Counted from the stretch's first letter, positions 17,454-28,001 are shown. The stretch: DNA of 37,950 nucleotides from Rhodocyclales bacterium RIFCSPLOWO2_02_FULL_63_24 (GCA_001828935.1 MHZX01000121.1:1-37950), one strand, 5' to 3'. Notes: generated by a model from the letters alone, not told the origin. Numbers and translations: made by a program.

Positions 17454-19073
17454 CTAGCGCCTGAATTTTCCGACCAGCGCCTGTAGGCGGGTCGCCATGC
17501 CGTCGAGGCCGCGCGCGAGATCGTGGCTATTGGACGCCGCGGTGCTGTTCTCCTCGCCCATTTGCGCAATGCGCTCCACGTTCTGCGCGATCTGGGTACT
17601 GGCATTGGTCTGTTCCTTGGTGGCATGCGCGAGCTCGACCAAGCTGGACACGGCGGCTGAGGAACAATCCTGCAATTCCTCCAGCGGCGCCTGCAAGTCC
17701 TTGATCATGGTGACGCCGATCTCGACCTGCTCGCTGGCTTGGCCCATCTGCGTCACCGCGGTATTGGTCTGGGCCTGGATCGTATCGATCATGGCCTTGA
17801 TCTCGTTGGTCGAGATGCCGGTGCGCTCGGCGAGCTTGCGCACTTCGTCGGCGACCACGGCGAAGCCCCGACCCTGCTCCCCGGCTCGGGCCGCCTCGAT
17901 TGCGGCGTTGAGCGCCAGCAGGTTGGTCTGGTCGGCAATCTCGCGGATCACGTTGGCGATCTGGCTGATCTGCTGCGAATTGGTCTGTAGTTCGTGAATC
18001 GAGCGCGAGGTGGTGGTGACGCTTTCGGCGATCTTGCTGATCTCGGCAGCAGCGCCGTCGACCAGTCGCTTGCCGTTGTCGGCAATCCTGGCCGTTTGCT
18101 CGACGATGCCGCGGGCGGAATTGGCGTTGTCCGCCACCTGGCCGATGCTGACGGTGAGCTCTTCGACCGCCGCGGCGGTGCTCGACACCGAGTCGCTTTG
18201 CTGGTGCGAGGAATGCCGGATGCCTTCTGCCGCGGCGGTCATGCCGCGCGCCGAGGCATTCAGTTCCTCGGCATTGCCGGCAATGGCGCCGATCACGTCG
18301 CGCAGACTGGTCTGCATGTGCTGTAGGGCAGCGATCAGTTGCCCGACCTCGTCGCGTTCGGCGCTACTCGGGATCGCTGATTCGAGATTGCCCTCGGCAA
18401 TGCGTTCGGCCACCTGGGTGGCCTGGGCGACCCGTCCGGCGATGCCGCGCGCGAGGATGAAGCTGATCCCAAGCGAGACGACGATCGCCGCGACCAGGGC
18501 AACGATGGAAATCAGCATAGCCAACTTGTAGGTGGCGGCCGCGTTTTCCGATGCCTCGCTGCTGAGCTTCTTTTCGGTCTTGATCAACTCGTCGGTCAGG
18601 GCGCTGAGCCGCTTGAAGTCCTCGTCGGCATTCTGCATCCCGGTCATGCCGGTGTTGGCATCGACCGAAAGCAGATCGAGCGCGGTGGTGACGCTTTTCC
18701 GGTACTTGACCAGGAGTTCGAAAATCTGCTTCGCCTGCTGCTTTTCGATATCGAGCAGATTCGGTTCGGTGGCCCATTTGTTGAAGGCGGCGATCACCTT
18801 GTCGGCATTAGCGACCAGGTCCTTGCTGTCGGCTCCGATCTTGTTGCCGTCCAGCGAACCGGCCCAGGTCATCAGGCGGTAGACGCGGGATTGGGTCTCC
18901 AGCACGCCGGCCTCAACTTCCGTTGCCACCTGAAAGTGCTCGGTACGGGTCTTGGTCATCTGGTCGAGCGCGTTGGCCAGGGTGCCCATCGAATGGAAAC
19001 CGACCCCGCTCAGAATCAGCATGAAGACCACCATAATTGCCGGTGCAATCAGAATTCGCTGCAATAGTTTCAT
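17454..19073 (-). CDS. Methyl-accepting chemotaxis protein (4HB-type sensor)
   Basis: 539 residues. An N-terminal membrane helix (about 8-30) is followed by a periplasmic four-helix-bundle-like domain to about 185, a second helix (about 190-212), a HAMP region ([19 protein letters not shown]) and a long coiled-coil signalling domain. The highly conserved hairpin reads [20 protein letters not shown] then [20 protein letters not shown], so it can contact CheA/CheW. The C-terminus lacks a CheR-binding pentapeptide. The start at 19073 overlaps the stop of the upstream GGDEF/EAL gene by ATGA (19070-19073), which couples them. No che genes are in the window. Confidence 0.93.
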   Translation of the reverse strand: MKLLQRILIAPAIMVVFMLILSGVGFHSMGTLANALDQMTKTRTEHFQVATEVEAGVLETQSRVYRLMTWAGSLDGNKIGADSKDLVANADKVIAAFNKWATEPNLLDIEKQQAKQIFELLVKYRKSVTTALDLLSVDANTGMTGMQNADEDFKRLSALTDELIKTEKKLSSEASENAAATYKLAMLISIVALVAAIVVSLGISFILARGIAGRVAQATQVAERIAEGNLESAIPSSAERDEVGQLIAALQHMQTSLRDVIGAIAGNAEELNASARGMTAAAEGIRHSSHQQSDSVSSTAAAVEELTVSIGQVADNANSARGIVEQTARIADNGKRLVDGAAAEISKIAESVTTTSRSIHELQTNSQQISQIANVIREIADQTNLLALNAAIEAARAGEQGRGFAVVADEVRKLAERTGISTNEIKAMIDTIQAQTNTAVTQMGQASEQVEIGVTMIKDLQAPLEELQDCSSAAVSSLVELAHATKEQTNASTQIAQNVERIAQMGEENSTAASNSHDLARGLDGMATRLQALVGKFRR

Positions 19074-21754
19074 CGGTCTTTCACCAGATACCCGGCCAAT
19101 CCGCAACGAACCCGGCAACCGCGAACGGCCGTCTTTTTCATGGGATCGGGCAAGGTGTTGTGAGCCAGCCATTGCTCGGCGAGTTGATCCGCCGGCAACG
19201 GTCTTGAAATCAGAAAGCCCTGCACCAGATCACAGCCAATGCTTCGTAACAAGTCCTGATGCGCATGAGTTTCAATTCCTTCGGCGACCACCTCGAGGGA
19301 CAAGCTTCTTGCCAATGACAGAATGGCTTTAACAATGGATTGATCATTGGCGTTGGTGGGCGCGTTCTTGACGAAAGCGCGATCGATCTTCAGCCGGCTG
19401 ACCGGGAAGCGCTTGAGATAAGCCAGGCTTGAATAACCCGTACCGAAATCGTCCACCGACAGCGTGATGCCTAGGTCATGCAAGGCATGGAGGGTGCCGA
19501 GCGTCCGTTCGACGTCATGCATCGCCACCGATTCCGTGATCTCCAGTTCCAGCGAACTCGGCGCGAGGCCGGTTTCGGCAAGAATCGATTCGACCCGCTT
19601 GGTGAGGCCCGCGTCGTTGAACTGGTAGCCGGAAAGATTGACGGCCACCGGCACGGTCCACAGGCCGGTGGCGCGCCAATCGGCAATTTGGCGGCAGGCG
19701 GCTACCAAAACCCAGTCGCCAAGACTGCCAATGAGCCCGCTCTCTTCGGCGATGGGGATGAACTCGGCCGGCCCCAGCAGTCCGAGAGTGGGGTGCTGCC
19801 AGCGCACCAGCGCCTCCATGTGGCTCAGGACTCCGTTGGCGCAATCGACGATAGGCTGGTAGTAAAGCACCAGTTCATTTCGTCCAATACCTCGTCGCAG
19901 ACTGGATTCGATCTGGAAATATTGCTCGGCGGCCTCCTTCATGTCGGGCGAGAAGACGCGGACTGCGTTGCGGCCGCCGGCTTTGGCGCGATACATAGCG
20001 GTGTCCGCGTTGCGCATCAGGCGATCGGCCGTGTCGCCGTCGTGCGGATAGAACGCAATTCCGATCGATGACGTCACATATAGCTCCAGCGCGGCGACCC
20101 TGATTGGATCGCGAAATGCCAGATGCAGCCGCTGCAGCAGCGGTTCGACTTCCCCGATCTCCCGTACCAGGACAACAAATTCGTCGCCGCCGATGCGCGC
20201 CACCGTGTCGCTGTCACATAGCGCCCGGGTCACCAGTGTCGCTACCTTGCGCAACAACATATCGCCGACGTGATGACCAAGCGAATCATTGATGGTCTTG
20301 AAACGGTCGAGATCGAGAAACATGACGGCGAATCCGCGTCCAGTGGATCGAGCGTCGCTGATCGCTTCCTCGATTCGGTTATGCAACAGATTGCGGTTGG
20401 GCAGATCGGTCAAGGAGTCGTGGTGTGCCAGATGGCGCAAACGGCGTTCCGCGCGACGCCGCTCGATTACCTCGGCCTCGATCTTGCGGTTGGCGCCGGC
20501 GAGTTCGGAGGTGCGTTCCTCGACCCGGATTTCGAGATCGTTGCGCGAACGCCGCAAGGCCTCCTCGGCGAGCTTGCGCACGGTGATGTCCTCCATGTTC
20601 CAGATTGATCCGTCATGGGGCCGCGCGGGATCGATGGCTTTGCCGGTGATGCGCACCCAAAACGGCTCGCCGTTGCGGCGTTGCTGAATCAGTTCAGCCG
20701 AATAGGTCTCGCCGCGCGCCATGGCCGGGTAGGCGAGCTCGCCGGTTTCTTCCCAGGCGCTGGCCGAAAGGTAGGTCTCGCGGGTCGTCAAGGCGCCGAG
20801 CTCCTCGGCGGAGTAACCGTAGATCTCGGCGAAACGCCGGTTGCAGCGCTGCACCACGCGGTCCCTGATGAACGCGACGCCGACCACGCTGTGGTCGAGG
20901 ATCAGCTGCTGCTCGGCATAGGCCGCATCGAGTTTTTCCTGGGCCTGGCGCTTTTCTTCTATGTTTTCGAAGATCCAGACGGTGCCGCGATCGGTGTGCT
21001 CGGGATCAACCGCCTGGGCGGCAGTACGGCACCAAACCAGACTGCCGTCCTTGCGTTTGAACTGACGTTCGGTTTTATAAGCATGTCCTGCCGCCAGCAG
21101 CGGGCTGGCCAGGCGCCCCAGTTCCTCATACGAAGTCTGATCCGGATAGAGGATCACGCCGGGCAATCCGACGAGTTCCTCCGGCGTATAGCCGAACATT
21201 TCGGCTCCGCTGGCATTGCAGCGCTGGAAGACGCGGTTTTGTGTATATAGGATGCCGACCCAGGCATTGTCCAAAATCGTATTTATCTCAAGCAGCGTGC
21301 GCCTTTGGGCTTCTTCGGATGCGCGCCGCGCCGAAATGTCGATGATGATCCAGATAGTTCCCTGCGGCGGGTCCGCAGGATCGACCAGATACGATATGAG
21401 GTCGGCCCAGAAGATGCTGCCGTCCTGACGGCGCATGATCGTTTCGGTTCGAAACGGCTTTCCGTTTGACAGGAAGGGGGAAGCTGCGCAGCTGAGCGCC
21501 TCATAGTCCTCGTCGGATTGGTACACCACGCGCCCCGGGAGACCGACCAGCCCATCGATGCTGGTTCCGAACATCTCTGCAAATTTCGGGTTGTAGCGCA
21601 ATATCTTGCGAGTCTGGGTGAACACGATGCCCACCGAGGCGTTGTTCATGATCGCCTCAAGATCGCGCTGGCTCGGCGATGCGACGAAACGGTCTGAATC
21701 TGGCGAAGAGTTCTTCAAGATAATTTGACCGGCCAGTAGTGGAAATTTGGCCAT
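19070..21754 (-). CDS. PAS-PAS-PAS-GGDEF-EAL c-di-GMP enzyme
   Basis: 894 residues, no membrane helix. Three PAS/PAC units (about 29-145, 150-270 and 278-400) are followed by a coiled coil, a GGDEF domain with an intact RIGGDEF motif (about residue 522) and an EAL domain with EALVRW (about 647), and late landmarks [13 protein letters not shown] and [12 protein letters not shown]. Both active sites look usable. Where the inhibitory RxxD site would stand, five residues before GGDEF, the sequence is CDSD, so product inhibition is probably lost. The start MAKFPLLAG (21754) lacks a ribosome site and lies at the edge of the IS701-like element, so the native promoter or N-terminus may have been displaced. 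It is coupled to the chemoreceptor gene downstream. Confidence 0.88.
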   Translation of the reverse strand: MAKFPLLAGQIILKNSSPDSDRFVASPSQRDLEAIMNNASVGIVFTQTRKILRYNPKFAEMFGTSIDGLVGLPGRVVYQSDEDYEALSCAASPFLSNGKPFRTETIMRRQDGSIFWADLISYLVDPADPPQGTIWIIIDISARRASEEAQRRTLLEINTILDNAWVGILYTQNRVFQRCNASGAEMFGYTPEELVGLPGVILYPDQTSYEELGRLASPLLAAGHAYKTERQFKRKDGSLVWCRTAAQAVDPEHTDRGTVWIFENIEEKRQAQEKLDAAYAEQQLILDHSVVGVAFIRDRVVQRCNRRFAEIYGYSAEELGALTTRETYLSASAWEETGELAYPAMARGETYSAELIQQRRNGEPFWVRITGKAIDPARPHDGSIWNMEDITVRKLAEEALRRSRNDLEIRVEERTSELAGANRKIEAEVIERRRAERRLRHLAHHDSLTDLPNRNLLHNRIEEAISDARSTGRGFAVMFLDLDRFKTINDSLGHHVGDMLLRKVATLVTRALCDSDTVARIGGDEFVVLVREIGEVEPLLQRLHLAFRDPIRVAALELYVTSSIGIAFYPHDGDTADRLMRNADTAMYRAKAGGRNAVRVFSPDMKEAAEQYFQIESSLRRGIGRNELVLYYQPIVDCANGVLSHMEALVRWQHPTLGLLGPAEFIPIAEESGLIGSLGDWVLVAACRQIADWRATGLWTVPVAVNLSGYQFNDAGLTKRVESILAETGLAPSSLELEITESVAMHDVERTLGTLHALHDLGITLSVDDFGTGYSSLAYLKRFPVSRLKIDRAFVKNAPTNANDQSIVKAILSLARSLSLEVVAEGIETHAHQDLLRSIGCDLVQGFLISRPLPADQLAEQWLAHNTLPDPMKKTAVRGCRVRCGLAGYLVKDR

Positions 21755-21757
21755 TAA

Positions 21758-23118
21758 TATTACTGTGTCATTAAGAACGATGTATTGTATGCACTTCTTC
21801 GACTGCCTTCGGAGGAGTGATGAATTCGAGCCAGAGGTTTGAGCGCTATATGGAGCATTTGGCGGATGGGCTTGGGCATATGGATAGGCACGCAGGGCTG
21901 AAGGGCTACTGCACCGGGCTGATGTTGCCCCTGTCGCGCAAGAGCGTGGAGCCGATGGCGGCACGGGTGGATCCGCTGCACGCGAGCGCCCGACATCAGT
22001 CGCTGCACCACTTTGTGGCCAAGGCCGAGTGGTCCGACGACGAGATGCTGCGACGGGTCAGCCAGTGGGTGGTGCCGAAGATGGATATGTCGGGCGGAGG
22101 TTTCTGGATCATCGACGACACGGGCTTTCCGAAGAAGGGAAAGCACTCGGTGAGCGTGGCGCGGCAATACTGCGGCGTGTTGGGTAAGCAGGACAACTGC
22201 CAGGTCGCGGTCAGTATCTCCTTGGCGACCGAGCAGGCCAGCGTACCGGTGGCCTATCGACTGTATCTGTCGACGGAGTGGGCGCAAGACCCTGAGCGAC
22301 GTCAGAAGGCGGGAGTTCCCGCTGACATTGGGTTTGCCACCAAGAACGAGATCGCGTTGCGGTAGATGGAAACCTCGTTGGCCGAGGGCGCCCCAAAGTA
22401 CTGCGTGCTGGCCGACGCCGGCTACGGGGGCGACCAGACATTTCGTCAGCGCCTCACCGAGTTGGGCTTGCCCTACGTGGTCGGGATCAAGTCGTCGGTA
22501 GTGGTCTGGCCGCCCGGCCTCGAACCCCAGCCGCCCAAGCGCTACAGCGGAAACGGACGCCCACCCTTGGTGCCGCGCCGGACTCAGCGACGCCAGCCGG
22601 TATCGGTCAAGGACTTGGCGCATGCGCTGCCGGCCAGTGCCTTTCAGACCATCAGTTGGTGCCAGGGAACCAACGAAACGCTCAGCGGGCGCTTTGCCGC
22701 CGTCCGCGTGCCCCATGCCGGGGGAAACATTGGCAAGGCCCGCCTGCATCCTGAGCAGTGGTTGCTGATCGAATGGCCCGCGGGCGACACCACCCCGCTC
22801 AAATACTACTTGTCGACGCTGCCTGGCGACATCGTGCTGAACGACTTGGTCGCTCAAGCGCACATGCGTTGGCGCATCGAGCGGGACTACCAGGACTTGA
22901 AACAGGAACTGGGGCTGGGTCACTATGAAGGGCGAGGTTGGCGAGGCTTTCATCATCACGCGACATTGAGTATTGCCGCCTACGGATTCCTGGTTACCGA
23001 ACGCATCGCCGCCGGCAAACCCGCCGGCGCCAAAAATAACTTCGTCGTCCGCCAGGTTCCTGCGTTTCCCGCGGATTACATCCCTCGCGGCAGCCCAGCG
23101 CGCACAGCGGCTCACAAA
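21758..23118 (+). mobile_element. Decayed IS701-like insertion sequence
   Basis: The element carries one IS701-type transposase gene. TTAA stands at both putative edges (21754-21757 and 23119-23122), which would suit the 4-base YTAR target duplications of this family. The left edge begins tattactgtgtcattaaga, but no matching inverted repeat is found near the right edge, so the right terminus may be lost and the TTAA match may be chance. Boundaries are therefore tentative; the transposase itself is certain. Confidence 0.5.
21817..23118 (+). pseudogene. IS701-family transposase with an amber stop
   Basis: A DDE transposase of the IS701 type. The first part ends at TAG (22363-22365) after KNEIALR, and the same frame continues with METSLAEGAPKYCVLADAGY. 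All three catalytic positions remain: Asp in FWIIDDTGFPKKG, Asp in VLADAGYGGD and Glu in DYQDLKQELGLGHYEGRG. A CAG-to-TAG change at one codon explains the break, with no frameshift. Translation could start at GTG 21817 or ATG 21820, after GGAGGA. The end of the reading frame, beyond about 23118, runs antisense over a different gene and ends at 23247. The natural transposase C-terminus is probably missing. It is inactive unless suppressed. Confidence 0.85.
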
Positions 23119-23315
23119 TTAAAGCCCCGGCTTTGCCGGGAAATACTTACCGCACCGGTGTTCCCTCCCAGCGAGCCAGGATCGGTGAAGCCGTCCTCTG
23201 CGTGCGCTGCCAGAGGCGTTGCCAACAGGAAGGCGGCGAAGGCGTAGCGGCGCGGCGTGGCCCGTACGACGGAGCGAAGCCGGTGGAATGCAATAGCGAG
23301 AGCGCTGGGATTCAT
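23112..23315 (-). pseudogene. Truncated gene with signal peptide
   Basis: 67 residues from MNPSALAIAFHRLRSVVRAT: a basic start, a hydrophobic core (YAFAAFLLATPLAAHA) and a likely cleavage before EDGFTDPGSLGG. Only about 30 mature residues follow before a TGA at 23112-23114 that lies in or next to the IS701-like element. It looks like the beginning of a longer exported protein whose remainder was lost when the element arrived or when DNA beyond it was deleted. No family is recognised. The ribosome site is weak. It is divergent from the BTAD regulator. Confidence 0.5.
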
Positions 23316-23438
23316 AAAGTTTTCGTAGTGATTAATATGAACTAACATAAAAAAAGAGGCGGCGATTCTGGAAACGGCAATTGGCCGCTATGGAATCAAT
23401 CGACCGTCACAACAACGCAATTCGAGAGGAGGGGTCGC

Positions 23439-26400
23439 ATGGAGCCGGTCGCCGATACGAACTCGCTGGCGCTGCTGGGCGAGTGGCGGCTGACCGTCGG
23501 CGGCAGGTCGGCTGTCGCGCCGGCGTATGAAAAAGGCCGGGCGCTGCTTGCCTATCTGGCGATCGAGAACCGCTGGCTATCGCGCGAGATGCTGGGAGGG
23601 TTGTTCTGGCCGGATTCGTTCGGTCACCGCGCGAACTTGCGCCAGGTTCTGGCCAACCTGCGTGCGGTCCTGAAAGACGAGGTTGCGGCTTTTCCTTGCC
23701 TGCTGGTTCGGCGTGATGCCATAAGCATTAGCGCGGAATTCATCGGCACGCTGGACGCCACTGCTTTCTCGGCCTCGCCCCCGCGTTGCGACGAGGCGGG
23801 GTCGGCGCAGCGCTGCAAGCCGTGTCTGCGCCGGATGGAACAGGCGATAGGCCTCTATCGCGGCGAATTCATGGCTGGCTTCTCGTTGACGGATTGCCCC
23901 GATTTCGAGGAATGGCTACGCTGCAAGCGCGAGGAATTTCAGCGTCACGCCGTCGCTTTGTGCGGTCGCTTGGCGGACTGCCACGAACGGTACGGAGAAT
24001 TGCAAGGCGCGCTGACCTTCTCGCGCCGCATGACGGAACTGGATCCCTGGGATGAGGGGGCGCAGCGCCGCCTGATGCGCTTGCTGGTCGCAAGCGGGCA
24101 GAACGCCGCCGCCTTGCGGCAGTACGAGAAGCTCGAAGCGTCCCTGATGCGGGATCTCGGGATCCGGCCCGAGGAGGCCACCCGCGAGATCTATCACGGG
24201 ATATTGGTGGGCGATGGCGGCGTTCCGCCGGATACGGAAAACCGGCGCGTCGCCGCGGTCGCCACTTTGCCGGAAAAGGAGAAAAGCCAGCCTGAGGGTT
24301 CGCCACAGGAAGAAGTGCGCCGGGTGGTCGTTCTGCTGGTCGAACCCGACTTGGGCGACGACACGGAATTGTTCGATCCGGAAGACTATCTTGCACCCCT
24401 CGGCGCCGAACTCGATGCGGCGCTGTCCCGCTGGAACGGCCGGCGTTTTGCGACCACCGGCCCAACTTTCGGCGCCGTCTTCGGTTTGCCTGGCGACGGC
24501 GAGCAGGCGCCGCGTCGGGCGTTGCGGGCAGCGCTGGAGATAGCCGCCTTGCCGGAATTCAGCCGCACCCGCATCGGCATATGCGAAGGCAAGACGCTGG
24601 TCGGCCAAGCCGCCGGTCAACTCCTCGAAGGCAGCGCGCTGCCGGCGTTGGCCCAGCGGCTGGCGCTTTGCGGCGAACCCGGCGACGTCATCGTCGCCGA
24701 ATCGCTAACCGGCGAACTCGGACCGAGCGCCAGATTCGAGCCCCAGCCGCGGCGGCGTTTCACCGGGTTGGCGGGCGAGCATACGCCCTGCCAACTGGTG
24801 GTCGCCGCCAGCACGCGAGGCACGCCTTTTCCGATGGGATTCTCCACCCCATTCGTCGGCCGCAAGGAGGTGTGCGCCGACTTGACCGCGGCACTTGGCA
24901 GGGCCAGGAATGAAGGCCGCGCGGTCTTCGTCGAAGTGACCGGCCCGCCCGGCACCGGCAAGTCGCGACTATTGGCGGAGCTCGCCCGGGAACACAGTGC
25001 CGCCGGTGGCGAAGTCCGCTGGATCAGCCATTGTCCGGAGCTTTGCCATGTATCGCTGGGCGCGCTGCGCGAGGCGCTCCGCCGTCGCATCGGCCGCCGC
25101 ATCGCCGCAGGGGACAATCCGCTGCGACCAATCGATCTCGATGACTGGCTGAAGCGCTTCTTTCCCGCGCGTCGAGAGATGCTGCGCCCGCTCATACGAA
25201 CGTTTCTGGCACTTGCCGACGACAGTGTCATGGACATTTCCGGACGCGGCTTGCTCGATGCGCTGATCACCCTGCTGTTTTCTCCATCCACGAGAAACAA
25301 ACCGGTCCTGCTGGTTTTCGACGACCTGCACTGGGCCGATAAGGCCACGCTGGAACTGATCCAGTTCGCCGTGCAATCGCCGCCGGCCGCGCCGATCCTT
25401 GCGGTGCTGGCGTCCCGTCCACACGTCGGCGTGGCGCCGCCCTATGGTGTGGCGGTTCCCAATGTCACGCTCGAACCGCTGACATTGTCGGAATCCCTGG
25501 ACCTGATTCGCGCCATCGACAAGGACGGGCGCATAGACGCGGCACAGCAGATTCAAATAGCCAAGATGAGCGGCGGATTGCCGTTATGCACCGAGTATGT
25601 CGCCCGGACCGCGCGCGACCAGCAGGTGTCCGATGCGTCGCTTTTCGGCGTTTTTCAAAACGTGCTCGACCGATTGGGTCCGGACAAACAGATACTGCAA
25701 GCCGCCGCGGTATTCGGCACCACCTTTCGCGGCGCCGGGCTGCGCGCCCTGCTGCCGGGACATGACCCTGTCGGTGCCCTGAAACGGGCCGAGGCGCTGG
25801 CGATCAGCGGTCGCACCGGCAAGAACGTTTTTGCGTTTCGCCATGCCTTGCTGCGGGACTGCGCTTACGAGAGCATTCCGCCGAAGCTGCGGCGCATCTG
25901 GCACCACCGGGCCGCCACCTGGCTCGCGCAGCAGGCCGATGTCGCCCCGGCCGACATCGCCCAGCATTTCGATCAGGCACGTGCCTGGCGCGAGGCCCGC
26001 GATTTCTGGTGGAAGGCGGCGCGGACGGCCTATCAGGGAGGGTTCGCCCGCGATGCCAAGGAAGCGGCAATGCGGGCATTGGAAGCCGCCGCCAAAGACA
26101 GCGATCCGATCGCCAAGGAAGATAAAGCCGAACTGGAACTGCTGGCGGGGTTTGCCACGCTGATGATCGAAGGCTACGGTTCGAAGAAAGCACAGCGGCT
26201 CTTCGAACCGATAGCGGTCCGCGCCAGAGGTGAACTCCCGGATGACACACTGATCCGGGCGCTCTCCGGCCTGGCCATGGCCACCCCCCAGAGCCGGCAG
26301 GAAACGAAGAAATTCATGATCCGCATTGACGAGATGGCCCGCCTGTCCGTCCATCGCGTGGTGGTGTGCTACGGCTTAGGCGCCGACAATTTCTGGCGCG

Positions 26401-27158
26401 GGGAATTCGCAGAGTCCCTGCGTTGCTTCGATGAAACCATTCGCTTGGGCGAATCCCTTCATTCCAGCGACTGGCTGCCCTATTGCGCCGCTAACCCGAT
26501 CATCGCCTGCCGCGCCTTCAAGGGAATCGATCTGGCCTTCCTCGGCGACGCTCCGGCGGCACTGGAATCCGGTGTGCGAGCGATAACGGAAGCGCGTCGC
26601 GAGGGCCGTGTGTATGGGCTGTGCTTCGCGATCACCCTGTCCTCGATCACGCACTTGATCCTCGACCATCCTGATCAGGTCGAGCAACTCGCCGCCGAAG
26701 GACTTGATCTCGCCACGAAATGGAATTTGCCGTTCTGGAAGGCTCTCAATACCATGTTTGGCCTGTGGGCCAAGGCTCGCCAAGGACGCTTGCGCGTGAG
26801 CGAGTCATTCAATCTGATGTCGATGTATCGCGACTTCGCCGCCGCATCGCGCATGAGCCCTGTCACCGCATTATGGTTCGCCGGCTGCATTCTAGAAGCG
26901 ATGGAAAGCTGGTCGTTGCTCAATGCCAGCGCCGGACGCGGACTGGCGCTGGCGGAGAAAGGCGGCGATCGCTTTTGCGCGCCGGATCTCATGCGGCAAA
27001 AGGCGCTTGTCCGACACGCGCGCGGCGATGTCAAAGGGGCTCGACTCTGGCTACAGCAGGCGCATGCCCTGGCCACTACGCAGGGTAGCCTCGGGTTGAT
27101 TCGGCGCATTGTCCAGTCGAGTGATCGCATGGCGATATCATTGCTGGCGGACACGTAG
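23439..27158 (+). CDS. Large BTAD/SARP-type regulator with AAA and TPR regions
   Basis: 1239 residues. The N-terminus (LALLGEWRLTVGGRSAVAPA, to about 95) is a winged-helix-like DNA-binding module, followed by a bacterial transcriptional activator (BTAD) domain with DPWDEGAQRRLMRLLVASGQ to about 260. Residues 285-455 resemble a class III nucleotide cyclase (RIGICEGKTLVGQAAG, ALAQRLALCGEPGDVIVAES), but the metal-binding aspartates of DLVGS and LGDG are not kept (EPDLGDD and TTGPTFG stand there), so it is probably a dead, regulatory copy. An AAA/STAND ATPase follows: Walker A GPPGTGKSRLL near 502, Walker B LLVFDDLHWAD near 624. The rest is helical TPR-like. The start follows GAGGAGGGG. No biosynthetic cluster lies nearby, so its target is unknown. 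It is divergent from the truncated secreted gene. Confidence 0.88.
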   Translation: MEPVADTNSLALLGEWRLTVGGRSAVAPAYEKGRALLAYLAIENRWLSREMLGGLFWPDSFGHRANLRQVLANLRAVLKDEVAAFPCLLVRRDAISISAEFIGTLDATAFSASPPRCDEAGSAQRCKPCLRRMEQAIGLYRGEFMAGFSLTDCPDFEEWLRCKREEFQRHAVALCGRLADCHERYGELQGALTFSRRMTELDPWDEGAQRRLMRLLVASGQNAAALRQYEKLEASLMRDLGIRPEEATREIYHGILVGDGGVPPDTENRRVAAVATLPEKEKSQPEGSPQEEVRRVVVLLVEPDLGDDTELFDPEDYLAPLGAELDAALSRWNGRRFATTGPTFGAVFGLPGDGEQAPRRALRAALEIAALPEFSRTRIGICEGKTLVGQAAGQLLEGSALPALAQRLALCGEPGDVIVAESLTGELGPSARFEPQPRRRFTGLAGEHTPCQLVVAASTRGTPFPMGFSTPFVGRKEVCADLTAALGRARNEGRAVFVEVTGPPGTGKSRLLAELAREHSAAGGEVRWISHCPELCHVSLGALREALRRRIGRRIAAGDNPLRPIDLDDWLKRFFPARREMLRPLIRTFLALADDSVMDISGRGLLDALITLLFSPSTRNKPVLLVFDDLHWADKATLELIQFAVQSPPAAPILAVLASRPHVGVAPPYGVAVPNVTLEPLTLSESLDLIRAIDKDGRIDAAQQIQIAKMSGGLPLCTEYVARTARDQQVSDASLFGVFQNVLDRLGPDKQILQAAAVFGTTFRGAGLRALLPGHDPVGALKRAEALAISGRTGKNVFAFRHALLRDCAYESIPPKLRRIWHHRAATWLAQQADVAPADIAQHFDQARAWREARDFWWKAARTAYQGGFARDAKEAAMRALEAAAKDSDPIAKEDKAELELLAGFATLMIEGYGSKKAQRLFEPIAVRARGELPDDTLIRALSGLAMATPQSRQETKKFMIRIDEMARLSVHRVVVCYGLGADNFWRGEFAESLRCFDETIRLGESLHSSDWLPYCAANPIIACRAFKGIDLAFLGDAPAALESGVRAITEARREGRVYGLCFAITLSSITHLILDHPDQVEQLAAEGLDLATKWNLPFWKALNTMFGLWAKARQGRLRVSESFNLMSMYRDFAAASRMSPVTALWFAGCILEAMESWSLLNASAGRGLALAEKGGDRFCAPDLMRQKALVRHARGDVKGARLWLQQAHALATTQGSLGLIRRIVQSSDRMAISLLADT

Positions 27159-27296
27159 AAGCGTAACTTTGCTGATCGGCCGCCTGCTTGCCGAAGAGGC
27201 CGTAGTTGGCGCGGTTCCCTTCTGCATTTGCGACGGAGGTCAAGCAAGGAAATCGGATAGCCGCAGGATTCAAGCGGCAATTTGACCAAAACTTGT

Positions 27297-27977
27297 TCAG
27301 TACCTCGGCCCGCCCTGGCCATAGAAAGGCGGCCAGCGGCCGACCAGGGCTTCGAGCAGCTTGAGTTCGTCGTCGCCGTGGTTGATGACCTCGGCCGGCA
27401 CCATCATTTTCGGCATTTTCATGTCGTTGTGGATGTACATCGGCTTGTCGTGATGCGTGGTGGTATAGCTTTCGCGTTCCTGCGGGGCGGCGCTCGGGAT
27501 CAGTTCGACGCTGCCGTAGCAGAGGCAGAAGTAGGTGCGCGCCTTGGCGCCGGCGCCTTCGTCCTCGATGTAGCAGCCGGTGCCGCGAATGCCGAATGTG
27601 GCGGTCGATACCTGTATCGTGCGCGCGCCCTTGCCGAACACCGAGAGGATCTTGCCGGTGACCACGCGCATCAGGTTTTGTGCCATGTCGGCGCCGAAGC
27701 TGACGGTCGAACCCTCTCTTTGCAGGAAGGCATCCTGGCCGATGACGTAGATTGCTTCGCTGCCGGGGCCGGTCGCCACCGTGTCGCCGGGGCCGATCAG
27801 CTGACCTTCCTGGGCCGGCTTCGAATTCACCGTGACCGTGCCGCGCAGCTTGTGCAGGCCTGGCGCGACCGGCGCGTTGCCCTTGGCCAGAGCGTTGCCG
27901 ATCAGGCCGGAGATTCCCGCGGGACCGAACAGACCGGTGGCGGCGAGGGCTTTGAGTAGCTTGCGGCGTAGCTGCAT
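27297..27977 (-). CDS. FecR-domain exported protein
   Basis: 226 residues. A basic start MQLRRKLLKALAATGLFGPA and a hydrophobic run mark an export signal. The FecR-type domain follows: TVNSKPAQEGQLIGPGDTVA, then GSEAIYVIGQDAFLQREGST and TFGIRGTGCYIE, a classical FecR end. It then has a unique cysteine- and tyrosine-containing tail (ARTYFCLCYGSVELIPSA) ending at RWPPFYGQGGPRY. It has no sigma factor or TonB receptor next to it, so this is the widespread periplasmic FecR-domain type, not an iron-dicitrate regulator. AGGAGGA precedes the ATG at 27975-27977. It is the last gene of the moxR-vwa unit, 24 bases after the VWA stop. A truncated copy of its end is at 15678-15967. The gap 27159-27296 shows no clear terminator. 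Confidence 0.88.
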   Translation of the reverse strand: MQLRRKLLKALAATGLFGPAGISGLIGNALAKGNAPVAPGLHKLRGTVTVNSKPAQEGQLIGPGDTVATGPGSEAIYVIGQDAFLQREGSTVSFGADMAQNLMRVVTGKILSVFGKGARTIQVSTATFGIRGTGCYIEDEGAGAKARTYFCLCYGSVELIPSAAPQERESYTTTHHDKPMYIHNDMKMPKMMVPAEVINHGDDELKLLEALVGRWPPFYGQGGPRY

Positions 27978-28001
27978 GGCGTTTCCTCCTGGGAAAGACT
28001 G

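Noticed and set aside
21754-23122. TTAA on both sides as a certain target-site duplication
   Set aside because: Terminal inverted repeats were not found and TTAA is short; it is kept only as tentative support for the element limits.
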